Shown one piece after another: positions 16,590 to 21,935 of a stretch of 24,201 nucleotides of DNA. The notes under the pieces were generated by a model, which saw only the letters and a list, made by a program, of their open reading frames with translations, had not been told where the DNA came from and did not search any database. This stretch comes from Lachnospiraceae bacterium M18-1 (GTDB taxonomy: Bacteria > Bacillota > Clostridia > Lachnospirales > Lachnospiraceae): positions 960,353-984,553 of the forward strand of contig KE159610.1 of the NCBI GenBank assembly GCA_000403295.2. The letters are read 5' to 3'. The number at the start of each line of letters is the position of its first letter. Within the stretch, counting starts at the first letter, position 1. The translations under genes were made by a program, and so were the position numbers.

Positions 16590-16650
16590 ATGCAGAGCCG
16601 ATGAATGTGTGGAATGAATGAAACCACAGTTTATCGGCTCTGCATTTTAC
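16590..16650 (+). terminator. Long terminator hairpin closing the cargo operon
   Basis: ATGCAGAGCCGAT (16590-16602) and ATCGGCTCTGCAT (16633-16645) form a perfect 13-bp stem. Inside, TGTGG (16608-16612) pairs with CCACA (16624-16628). TTTTA follows the right arm. It begins directly after the KTR stop codon. Confidence 0.9.
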
Positions 16651-17063
16651 TTAATTAAATGCAGATACGTCCACCAAATAAAAAAAACGGCGATTTGGTG
16701 GGCGGTATTGCTATGCCCGAAAGACTTAACAAGCACTCTCCAAACCTGTTTTAAGTTTGGAGGGATTTTTATTGCCTGCAAATAGCAAATTCTATTTACA
16801 CATATCATATCGGGGATGGGTGGACAGCCTGTTAAAAAAATCCTTGTCAGTGCAAGGGGGCTTTCTATCCAAGAAGTAGAAGTCAAATCTCTACATATAA
16901 GAACCAATATATCTAAAAACCGTAAAGGCACGACAGCCCTTGCGGTTTTTCTTTTGTCGTTTTTTGTCGGAATACGCCGCAGGGCTGTTTCTAGCGTGGG
17001 ATGCCGTTCTCCGCCTTTCAATCTGGATTATCCAAAAAAAATTCAGATTGGAGGTAACGGATT
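16651..17063 (+). promoter_or_regulatory. Leader of the sigma-like gene: three hairpins, two terminator-like
   Basis: No gene was found in this stretch. Three structures precede the sigma-like gene. CCACCAAAT (16671-16679) pairs with ATTTGGTGG (16693-16701). CTCCAAAC (16738-16745) pairs with GTTTGGAG (16755-16762) and is followed by GGATTTTTATT, a good terminator. AAAAACCG plus AAGG (16915-16928) pair with CCTT plus CGGTTTTT (16938-16950), followed by TCTTTT, a second terminator. The downstream CCGCAGGGCTGT (16977-16988) can pair, with one bulge, with ACAGCCCTTGCGG inside the second terminator, giving a competing fold. No convincing promoter was seen. The long open frame from 16816 runs through the terminator and overlaps the sigma-like gene out of frame. 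Confidence 0.6.
17015..17054 (+). promoter_or_regulatory. Hairpin burying the Shine-Dalgarno of the sigma-like gene
   Basis: CTTTCAATCTG (17015-17025) can pair along its whole length with CAGATTGGAGG (17044-17054), using two U-G wobbles. The right arm contains the whole ribosome-binding site GGAGG (17050-17054), nine bases before the ATG. The stem can be lengthened by up to three pairs into the 18-base loop. The fold would block translation unless opened. Confidence 0.75.
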
Positions 17064-17489
17064 ATGGCGTACAACAAAGCCAGAGAAGAAAGAAAATGGC
17101 GGCTATGGAAAGAAGCCGAGGAAAAGCAGCTTAGGAGCTTGGGTGTCAGTGAGAACGATATTGAAAAGCTCCGTGTCCATGATTGGGCGGTATTCAATTC
17201 CGACAGACGGTACTATGAGAAATTGCAGGATGCAGGTACATATCTTGAGGAAGTGGCAGAGGACACAGCACAGCCCGAAGCAAAAACGGTTGAGGAATTT
17301 TTGGACAGTATTGAAAACCAGCGGCTCTATCAAGTCTTGATTAAGGTGGACAGGCTTACCATCCAGATTGCCTTATGGAAAATGGATGGTTACAGCAGCA
17401 TGGAGATTTCAGAGAAATGCGGCTTATCTGTAAGTGCAATTAACTTCCGTGTCTGGCATCTCAGAGAAAAATTAAAAAATATTTTATAA
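17064..17489 (+). CDS. Sigma-70 region-4-like regulator of the ICE recombination module
   Basis: This 141-residue protein has a charged helical N-terminal half with the motif HDWAVFNSDRRYY (39-51) and a C-terminal helix-turn-helix (about 95-141: LWKMDGYSSMEISEKCGLSVSAINFRVWHLREKL). That half resembles sigma-70 region 4. No region 2 is present, so it is not a full sigma factor. A minus-strand homologue at 21,459-21,929 shares the N-terminal pattern, with Asp40-Trp41 at the same position in both. Such genes sit before xis/int or recombinase modules in Clostridia ICEs and probably regulate excision. The ATG is fixed by GGAGG at 17050-17054, which lies in a hairpin. Confidence 0.85.
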   Translation: MAYNKAREERKWRLWKEAEEKQLRSLGVSENDIEKLRVHDWAVFNSDRRYYEKLQDAGTYLEEVAEDTAQPEAKTVEEFLDSIENQRLYQVLIKVDRLTIQIALWKMDGYSSMEISEKCGLSVSAINFRVWHLREKLKNIL

Positions 17490-17520
17490 CCATCTAATAT
17501 TTAGAGGGTTCCCATCGGCT

Positions 17521-17556
17521 ACTGGGTGAGAGGACAAAAAACTCTCACCCAGTTTT
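17521..17556 (+). terminator. Terminator after the sigma-like gene
   Basis: ACTGGGTGAGAG (17521-17532), a 9-base loop and CTCTCACCCAGT (17542-17553) form a perfect 12-bp stem followed by TTTTCC. It isolates the sigma-like gene from the structured region downstream. Confidence 0.93.
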
Positions 17557-17576
17557 CCTATGTGTGGCGAAAACAG

Positions 17577-18050
17577 GGCAGCTCTTTGACAACCGAATAT
17601 CCATTCACCAAATACATTCTCTTTGTGGCTGTAATAAGCATAAGCGTGTGCAGCGGTACGCCATGCCCCGCCGAAAGGCGGCAAGCGGAAAATACCGACT
17701 GAAAATATCGGGCAGCTCCCGATTCCGCCATGACACACAAAGAGGACAATGATACTCCCGTCCAGCCACAGTCCGAGCGGTAACCAATCCGCCGCAGGCA
17801 ATGGGGGCGGCTCTGTCAGACCGACAGTTGGGGTGCAACTCCCGTGGCGTCAGTCCGCTGCTGACCGTTTGGTGACTTCCCTTGCGTTATCACGCATCAG
17901 CATTTTCGGGGTGTCGGGGACAAATAGAAAATGCTCTCTATTCATAATCAAGCCAGATGCAGGGCGGTCAATGGAAAATGGTTTTTTCACACTCTCCCGA
18001 CCTTAAACACTCCCCTGCGTCTGGCTGTTACATAGGCGGCGCATACCGCC
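17577..18050 (+). ncRNA. Candidate structured non-coding RNA or leader
   Basis: About 500 nt without a credible gene but dense in complementary segments. A 9-bp closing stem CTCTTTGTG/CACAAAGAG (17619-17627 with 17736-17744) encloses three parts. These are CCGCC-GAAA-GGCGG (17668-17681, a GNRA tetraloop), a stem GCGGAA/TTCCGC (17685-17690 with 17723-17728), and within that ATCGGG/CCCGAT (17707-17712 with 17718-17723, overlapping one base). Downstream are TGCGT-tatc-ACGCA (17883-17896), GCATTTT/AAAATGC (17900-17906 with 17928-17934), a 13-bp stem with one wobble (17952-17964 with 18013-18025), and GGCGG/CCGCC (18035-18050). The start carries TTGACAACCGAATAT, shared with the outer element. Whether this is a separate RNA or a leader for the MazF-like gene is unknown. 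Confidence 0.5.
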
Positions 18051-18076
18051 TAAATTTCACAGGAGGTTCACATAAC

Positions 18077-18610
18077 ATGGAAAGAACATATAAAAGGGGC
18101 GATATGTACTACGCCGACTTGGGGAAAGGGATAGGCTCGGAGCAGGAGGGCTACCGCCCCGTCCTTATCATCCAGAATAACAGAGGCAACCGCCACAGCA
18201 CTACCGTCATTGTCGCATCCATCTCAAGCAAGGTTGATGTAAAGCCGAAGCTGCCCACCCACTACTTTATCGACGCTGAATGCGGCTTGCAGCTCCCTTC
18301 CATCGTGCTTCTTGAACAGCTACGCACGGTCAGCAAGCAGCGGCTTGAGGGGTATATCGGACGGCTGGACAAAAAACATATCCGTGGCGTAAACCATGCG
18401 CTGGCGGTCAGCATCGGTCTTATCTCCCCCGTCCCAAACAGGCTTCAGCTCTGCTTATGCGGCACTTGTGCGGACAATTTTTACAGCACGGGGGCTTACG
18501 TCCTGCGAAGGCTTGACAAAGGGCAGACTGAGAAAGACGTCTGCACATACTGCAACCAGCGGATGGGCTTTGATTATGAAGTCATCCCGAAAACAGACGG
18601 GCGGGAATGA
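18077..18610 (+). CDS. MazF/PemK-like protein with C-terminal zinc ribbon
   Basis: This 177-residue protein has a MazF/PemK fold at residues 5-117, strikingly like Bacillus EndoA: RGDMYYADL, GSEQEGYRPVLIIQNN, KLPTHYFID, SIVLLEQLRTVSKQRL. Arg27 matches the EndoA catalytic Arg25, and Ser50 stands where EndoA has the catalytic Thr48. Residues about 126-165 add a zinc-ribbon-like tail (CxxC at 128-131 and at 156-159) that classical toxins lack. The ATG at 18077 follows AGGAGG; upstream in-frame codons lie in the structured region. No antitoxin gene is visible beside it. It may be an RNase toxin or a repurposed RNA-binding regulator of the recombination module; the second is inference. Confidence 0.85.
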   Translation: MERTYKRGDMYYADLGKGIGSEQEGYRPVLIIQNNRGNRHSTTVIVASISSKVDVKPKLPTHYFIDAECGLQLPSIVLLEQLRTVSKQRLEGYIGRLDKKHIRGVNHALAVSIGLISPVPNRLQLCLCGTCADNFYSTGAYVLRRLDKGQTEKDVCTYCNQRMGFDYEVIPKTDGRE

Positions 18611-18636
18611 CCCGCAGGAAAGATGGGAGGAATGGC

Positions 18637-18837
18637 ATGGAAACAATTCCAGAAAGGGGACATATTACCCACAAAGGGGCTTGCAGCGGTGCAGGCTCTT
18701 TCCCTCATCAGAGGGAAACCTTTGACGCAAAAGACAACATCCGTGTTGTCAGCATCTTCAACGGGGCGAGGACGGCAAGCGAGGTCATCCACCAAGCGGC
18801 TGTCAAAAAAATCCTATATGAAAACCCGTATGCATGA
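18637..18837 (+). CDS. TnpW-like small protein before the recombinase
   Basis: This 66-residue protein starts at ATG 18637 with GGGAGG 6 bases upstream. The region DNIRVVSIFNGARTASEVIHQ then AAVKKILYE aligns by eye with TnpW of the outer element (IYRVTSFFSGEKDLGKTLEQ then LAVRRAMSE). Both have a basic or aromatic residue, RV, a Ser, a Phe, a Gly, an amphipathic helix and an AV(K/R)(K/R) ending. Both lie directly in front of a serine recombinase gene. I therefore call it a divergent TnpW. The function of TnpW is not known; an accessory role in recombination is inferred from linkage. The N-terminal METIPERGHITHKG part has no counterpart in the outer protein. Confidence 0.65.
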   Translation: METIPERGHITHKGACSGAGSFPHQRETFDAKDNIRVVSIFNGARTASEVIHQAAVKKILYENPYA

Positions 18838-18838
18838 C

Positions 18839-18918
18839 GGAAACAGCAGGCGCACATTTGACCGTGCCGTTACAGCCTTATATACTGTAAGCGTAGGTTA
18901 CACTTTCCTGCTGTTTCC
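18839..18918. repeat. 12-bp inverted repeat flanking the recombinase promoter
   Basis: GGAAACAGCAGG (18839-18850) and CCTGCTGTTTCC (18907-18918) are exact inverted copies. Between them a second pair, TTACAG (18870-18875) and CTGTAA (18885-18890), frames the -10 box. The outer arms start two bases after the TnpW-like stop and end four bases before the recombinase ribosome-binding site. Confidence 0.85.
18858..18886 (+). promoter_or_regulatory. Strong sigma-A promoter of the serine recombinase
   Basis: TTGACC (18858-18863), exactly 17 bases, and TATACT (18881-18886) give five of six matches at each box. Transcription would start near 18,893, leaving a leader of about 46 nt. The promoter sits inside nested inverted repeats, so it is probably controlled. 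Confidence 0.8.
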
Positions 18919-18938
18919 CAAAAAGGAGGCATTTATTT

Positions 18939-20567
18939 ATGAGAGAACAGCAGAATTATACCGCAGGGATTTATTGCAGGCTGTCTTCCGAGGATTCTGC
19001 CGAGCATGAGTCCATGAGCATCGGAAACCAGAAAGCGATGCTCAGCGACTATGTGAAAAGGCAGGGATGGGAAGTCGGGGATATTTATATCGACGACGGG
19101 TACTCTGGGACGAATTTTGAAAGACCAGATTTCAAGCGGATGATAGGCGACATCGAAAACGGCAAAATCAACATGGTTGTCGTAAAGGACTTATCAAGGC
19201 TTGGACGGAACTATATCATGTGCGGACAGTACACCGAGATTTACTTCCCCGAAAAGGGCGTGCGCTTCATTGCGGTGAATGACAATGTTGACACCATCAA
19301 TAACACGGGCAGCATGGACATCACGCCTTTCAAGCACATCCTGAACGACATGTACGCAAAGGACATCTCCACAAAAATAAAATCCTCGCTGCACATGAAA
19401 GCGATGCGTGGCGAGTATCTGGGTGCGCTCGACCCTTACGGGTATGTCCGTGACCCGAAAGACAAGCACAAGCTGCTTGTCAATGAGGAAACAGCCCCCA
19501 TCGTGAAACGCATCTTTGAGATGTGTGCGGGCGGCATGGGTTCAAGGAGCATAGCGACCACCCTTAACAATGAGGGCGTACTCTCCCCCGCAGAGTACAA
19601 CCGATTTAAAAACCATGACCCAGAGAAAGACGGGGCTTTTGTCCGTAAACGCTACTGGTGTCAGACATATATCCGAACCATGCTGCAGAATGAGATGTTT
19701 ATTGGGAGTATGGTGCAGGGCAGGCAGTACACACCGTCCTACCGCACAAAAAAACGGGTGAAGAATGACAGGGAGGATTGGATTGTCGTCAAGGGTATGC
19801 ACGAACCAATTATCTCCGAGGAATTGTTTGAGCAGGCGCAAAAAGCACTCCACTCCCGCAAAATCCAACCCCGTAAGGACAGCCCACACCATGTAGACCC
19901 CGATGTTTTCTCTGGGCTGTTCCGCTGCGAAGCCTGCGGGACTGCGATGCGGAAACACCGCACACATAACGGGAAATATATCTATTATGTATGCGGACGC
20001 CACCACCAGCAGGGGAAATTCGCCTGCTCAAGCCATTACATCAACTGCGATGTGATTACCCGCCTTGTTCGTGAGGACATAAAAAGAAACGCCGTCCTGT
20101 TCGCAGAGGATACGGAACGGGCTGTCAAAGAACTGACAGAAAAGAAATGCTCCGATGACCAGAAAAAACTGTCGCAGATGAAATCCGAGCTGACCGCTTC
20201 GAGGAATCAGCTTGCAGGGCTTGACGCAAAGCTCCGACGGGCGTATGAGGACAACCTTTCTGGCAAGCTGCCAGACCACATTTTCACGATGCTTATTGGG
20301 AATTACGATGAAGAAAAAGAAACATTGCAGCGAACCATCCGTGAACTGGAAAAACGCATTGACGCTTCCAATGCCGCAAGGTCTGACGTGGAGCGTTTCT
20401 CAAAGCTAATCCAAAAATACACCAGTTTTGAGGAACTCGACAATTTCATGCTCCATGAGTTAATTGAGAAAATCACAATCTACGAAACCCCCAACATGGG
20501 GCGTTACCGCAAAGGGAAAGAGAAAATCGTTACGATTAACTATAAGTTTGTGGGGGCGTTACAGTAA
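18939..20567 (+). CDS. Large serine recombinase (TndX/TnpX type) of the ICE
   Basis: This 542-residue recombinase should integrate and excise the ICE. The catalytic domain (about 8-150) has nucleophile Ser16 in IYCRLSSED and DLSRLGRN at 84-91 with Arg87 and Arg90. A recombinase domain follows (about 165-290, with SIATTLNNEGVLSP and GSMVQGRQ). The zinc ribbon uses Cys330, Cys333, Cys352 and Cys363. A coiled coil (about 385-475) and a C-terminal basic tail complete it. The length is normal for the family. AAGGAGG precedes the ATG at 18939. The gene ends about 25 bp from the element boundary, the usual place for such recombinases. Relatives TndX and TnpX use a GA core dinucleotide. Confidence 0.96.
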   Translation: MREQQNYTAGIYCRLSSEDSAEHESMSIGNQKAMLSDYVKRQGWEVGDIYIDDGYSGTNFERPDFKRMIGDIENGKINMVVVKDLSRLGRNYIMCGQYTEIYFPEKGVRFIAVNDNVDTINNTGSMDITPFKHILNDMYAKDISTKIKSSLHMKAMRGEYLGALDPYGYVRDPKDKHKLLVNEETAPIVKRIFEMCAGGMGSRSIATTLNNEGVLSPAEYNRFKNHDPEKDGAFVRKRYWCQTYIRTMLQNEMFIGSMVQGRQYTPSYRTKKRVKNDREDWIVVKGMHEPIISEELFEQAQKALHSRKIQPRKDSPHHVDPDVFSGLFRCEACGTAMRKHRTHNGKYIYYVCGRHHQQGKFACSSHYINCDVITRLVREDIKRNAVLFAEDTERAVKELTEKKCSDDQKKLSQMKSELTASRNQLAGLDAKLRRAYEDNLSGKLPDHIFTMLIGNYDEEKETLQRTIRELEKRIDASNAARSDVERFSKLIQKYTSFEELDNFMLHELIEKITIYETPNMGRYRKGKEKIVTINYKFVGALQ

Positions 20568-20578
20568 ACGCCCTTTAT
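20554..20578 (+). terminator. Short hairpin at the end of the recombinase gene
   Basis: GGGCGTT (20554-20560), loop ACAGTA, AACGCCC (20567-20573), then TTTAT. The recombinase stop codon lies inside it. It could be a weak terminator or part of the recombination site at the ICE end. Confidence 0.5.
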
Positions 20579-20648
20579 ACCAAAATGAACACTCGTCATC
20601 GTTGCTTAACCGGCAGTAGATGCCCACGTTGTATGTTGTATCCATCAT
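20559..20648 (-). pseudogene. 5' fragment of the outer element's serine recombinase, interrupted by the ICE
   Basis: From an ATG at 20648 (a second ATG follows at 20645), with GGAGG ten bases upstream, the minus strand encodes MMDTTYNVGIYCRLSNDDE. This is the start of a large serine recombinase, including the catalytic Ser in YCRLS. After DDE the frame enters ICE DNA and ends after ten unrelated residues at 20559. The native part is therefore 20,592-20,648. The rest of the gene should lie beyond the ICE left end outside the window. The fragment would be inactive until the ICE excises. Confidence 0.85.
20586..20600. other. Right ICE/target junction (attachment site)
   Basis: On the minus strand the target recombinase reads ...CGGTTAAGCAACGATGACGAG and then changes to TGTTCATTTTGGTATAAAG, which no longer encodes the expected continuation (typically an Arg followed by a small-residue stretch before the ESxSIxNQ-type motif). 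The change falls near 20,592. Several GA dinucleotides (GAT, GAC, GAG) lie at the edge, which fits a GA crossover core as known for TndX and TnpX. The exact base needs the left junction. Confidence 0.65.
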
Positions 20649-20727
20649 CTTTCTTTTACCTCCCGACCATCTCAGAATCCATACCTCGTGCGGCAAAATG
20701 GCTCCGCAGGTTTTACCCTGCATGAAT

Positions 20728-20756
20728 ATCTTACCGGAGAATCCACCGCCGCGCAA
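20728..20756 (-). promoter_or_regulatory. Candidate promoter of the interrupted recombinase
   Basis: On the minus strand TTGCGC (20756-20751), 17 bases, and TAAGAT (20733-20728) form a weak promoter about 80 bases before the recombinase start. A hairpin GCAGG/CCTGC (20722-20707) would sit at the start of the transcript. Confidence 0.35.
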
Positions 20757-20783
20757 TGAAACGGCAGGCCGCGAGGCTTTCTG

Positions 20784-20957
20784 TTATTTGGAACCGCTGG
20801 CAGCTGGAATGGCTTCCGACATGGCGCGTCTGACTGCCAGCTGTTCCAGCGTCTTTCCCAGGTCCTTTTCTCCCGAAAAAAAGCTGGTGACGCGATAAAT
20901 GGTTTTCCCGATCCGCACCTCTTTGTAGGAGCTTGTCGGGGTTGTCTGTTTGGTCAT
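20784..20957 (-). CDS. tnpW: TnpW, transposon-encoded protein
   Basis: This 57-residue protein begins MTKQTTPTSSYKEVRIGKTI and continues YRVTSFFSGEKDLGKTLEQL. I recognise the TnpW family from Tn4451-type mobilisable elements and Clostridia ICEs. The ATG at 20957 follows GGAGG with 9 bases spacing; longer in-frame versions start in structured non-coding DNA. It lies 135 bp upstream of the interrupted recombinase gene, the standard order. No catalytic motif is visible and its role is unknown. Confidence 0.88.
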   Translation of the reverse strand: MTKQTTPTSSYKEVRIGKTIYRVTSFFSGEKDLGKTLEQLAVRRAMSEAIPAASGSK

Positions 20958-21458
20958 AAAGACGCACCTCCGTTCAAAAATTGTTTTTGCTCTATGGTTA
21001 AAAAGCAGCCGTATCGAAAGATAAGGGCGGCGGTTGCCGCTGGATACCGTCCGGTACGGCTGCTGCAATTCTGTTTGGATGGTTCGTCATATTTGCCACG
21101 CCCCCTGACGACGGGGACATAACAGGCCGCTCCCGGCAGAGCTGTCATAACTCCGCAGCGCCGTTTTTCTCGTGCGCCGCAGGGTTCCCCCCAAGTCTTT
21201 GGCGGGCCGTGAGGAAGTATCTTTAAGCCCCCGCACCATCATCGCGCCCGGAACGCCATCTCCGGGTTTAAGGCTGGACGTAGATCGCTCGGATTGCCTG
21301 TCTGTCATCACCTCCTGCAAGCAACCGTCCTGGCGGCGCGCCTTTTCCGCTTCGATACGGGTTATGTACCTGTTATGCCGTATATTCAGTTGTCAAGCTG
21401 CAATGAGGGGCAAGAGGACTTGTCCCTTCAATGTGTAGGCATTGGGAAAGGCGATTTG
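20958..21458 (-). ncRNA. Structured non-coding region of the outer element
   Basis: About 500 bp without a supportable gene; the open frames here lack ribosome-binding sites and family features. Near tnpW, GCAGCCGTA (21005-21013) pairs with TACGGCTGC (21055-21063) around an inner GCGGC/GCCGC stem (21027-21040). CCCGGA/TCCGGG (21247-21252 with 21261-21266) and ATACGG/CCGTAT (21355-21360 with 21378-21383) are further stems. The segment 21,382-21,401, read on the minus strand as GCAGCTTGACAACTGAATAT, resembles the start of the ICE's structured region. It occupies the same place between sigma-like gene and tnpW as the ICE region does. I infer a related RNA or leader; the strand is assumed from the flanking genes. 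Confidence 0.4.
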
Positions 21459-21929
21459 TTAAGCCTTTTTCAAAAAAATCTTGATTTTATTTATTCGCTG
21501 TGTGATTGCGCTCCGGGAACAGTTCCACAGCCTTGCGACATCGGCCTGCCGGTATCCGTCCACAATGAGCAGGGTCAGCAGTTCCAGATCGTCCTCCGGC
21601 AATTTGCAGAGCCGCCGGTACAGCAGTTCATCCTCCAGGGAGGACAGCCAGCCAAACCGCCGGAAATCCACATCGCCGGTGTCCCAGGTGCAGGACAGGG
21701 ATTCAAATTTTCGGAACAGGCAGGACTGCTCGCTCTCGTCCTCACACTGTTCGCTGGGAAGGGCCTGTACGCGGTTCTGATAGGTCCGCTGGCTGCAAAA
21801 CCAGGTCCAGTCATATTCCTTCATGGCCGCGATCTGCCTATCGTCCATACCGGCTGCGCGGTATTCCTGTTCCAGCCGGGTCCATTCTGCATCAAACTTC
21901 CTTTTTTCGTATCCATAGTGAAATCCCAT
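21459..21929 (-). CDS. Sigma-70 region-4-like regulator of the outer element
   Basis: This 156-residue protein begins MGFHYGYEKRKFDAEW. The N-terminal part carries KEYDWTWFCSQRTY (37-50), which aligns without gaps with the ICE sigma-like protein, including Asp40-Trp41. The C-terminal part (about 92-156: LSSLEDELLYRRL, then DLELLTLLIVDGYRQADVA and LWNCSRSAITQRINKI) is a sigma-70 region-4-type helix-turn-helix. No region 2 is present. GGAGG lies 6 bases before the ATG and is the 3' arm of a hairpin. It is followed by a non-coding region and then tnpW and the recombinase start, mirroring the ICE. Confidence 0.85.
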   Translation of the reverse strand: MGFHYGYEKRKFDAEWTRLEQEYRAAGMDDRQIAAMKEYDWTWFCSQRTYQNRVQALPSEQCEDESEQSCLFRKFESLSCTWDTGDVDFRRFGWLSSLEDELLYRRLCKLPEDDLELLTLLIVDGYRQADVARLWNCSRSAITQRINKIKIFLKKA

Positions 21930-21935
21930 AGTTTT

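Larger units (their letters stand above)
1..20596. mobile_element. Integrative conjugative element, right-hand part (left end outside window)
   Basis: A continuous + strand set of conjugation genes (relaxase, PcfB, VirD4, pilin, VirB6, PrgI, VirB4, cell-wall hydrolase) is followed by cargo and by a recombination module ending in a large serine recombinase. The right boundary is placed at about 20,592-20,596. There the minus-strand reading of a second recombinase gene (GIYCRLSNDDE) loses its expected continuation and runs into DNA directly behind the ICE recombinase stop codon. The gene types match Tn1549 and C. difficile CTn elements. The left end and the exact crossover dinucleotide cannot be seen. 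Confidence 0.85.

Noticed and set aside
16816..17340. Long + strand open frame before and across the sigma-like gene
   Set aside because: It runs through a terminator hairpin, overlaps the sigma-like gene out of frame, has no clear family features and no convincing ribosome-binding site.
17484..17801. Minus-strand open frames opposite the structured region
   Set aside because: No ribosome-binding site, odd composition, and one would read through the perfect terminator stem; the region is better explained by RNA structure.
20650..20756. Longer N-terminus for the interrupted outer recombinase (from 20,756)
   Set aside because: The family starts a few residues before GIYCRLS, and GGAGG stands just ahead of the ATG at 20,648; the upstream codons look like leader DNA.
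21087..21320. Minus-strand open frame (MQEVMTDRQSERSTSS...) upstream of tnpW
   Set aside because: A GGAGG-like site exists, but the sequence is low in hydrophobic pattern and overlaps stem structures; I treat it as non-coding, though a small peptide is not excluded.
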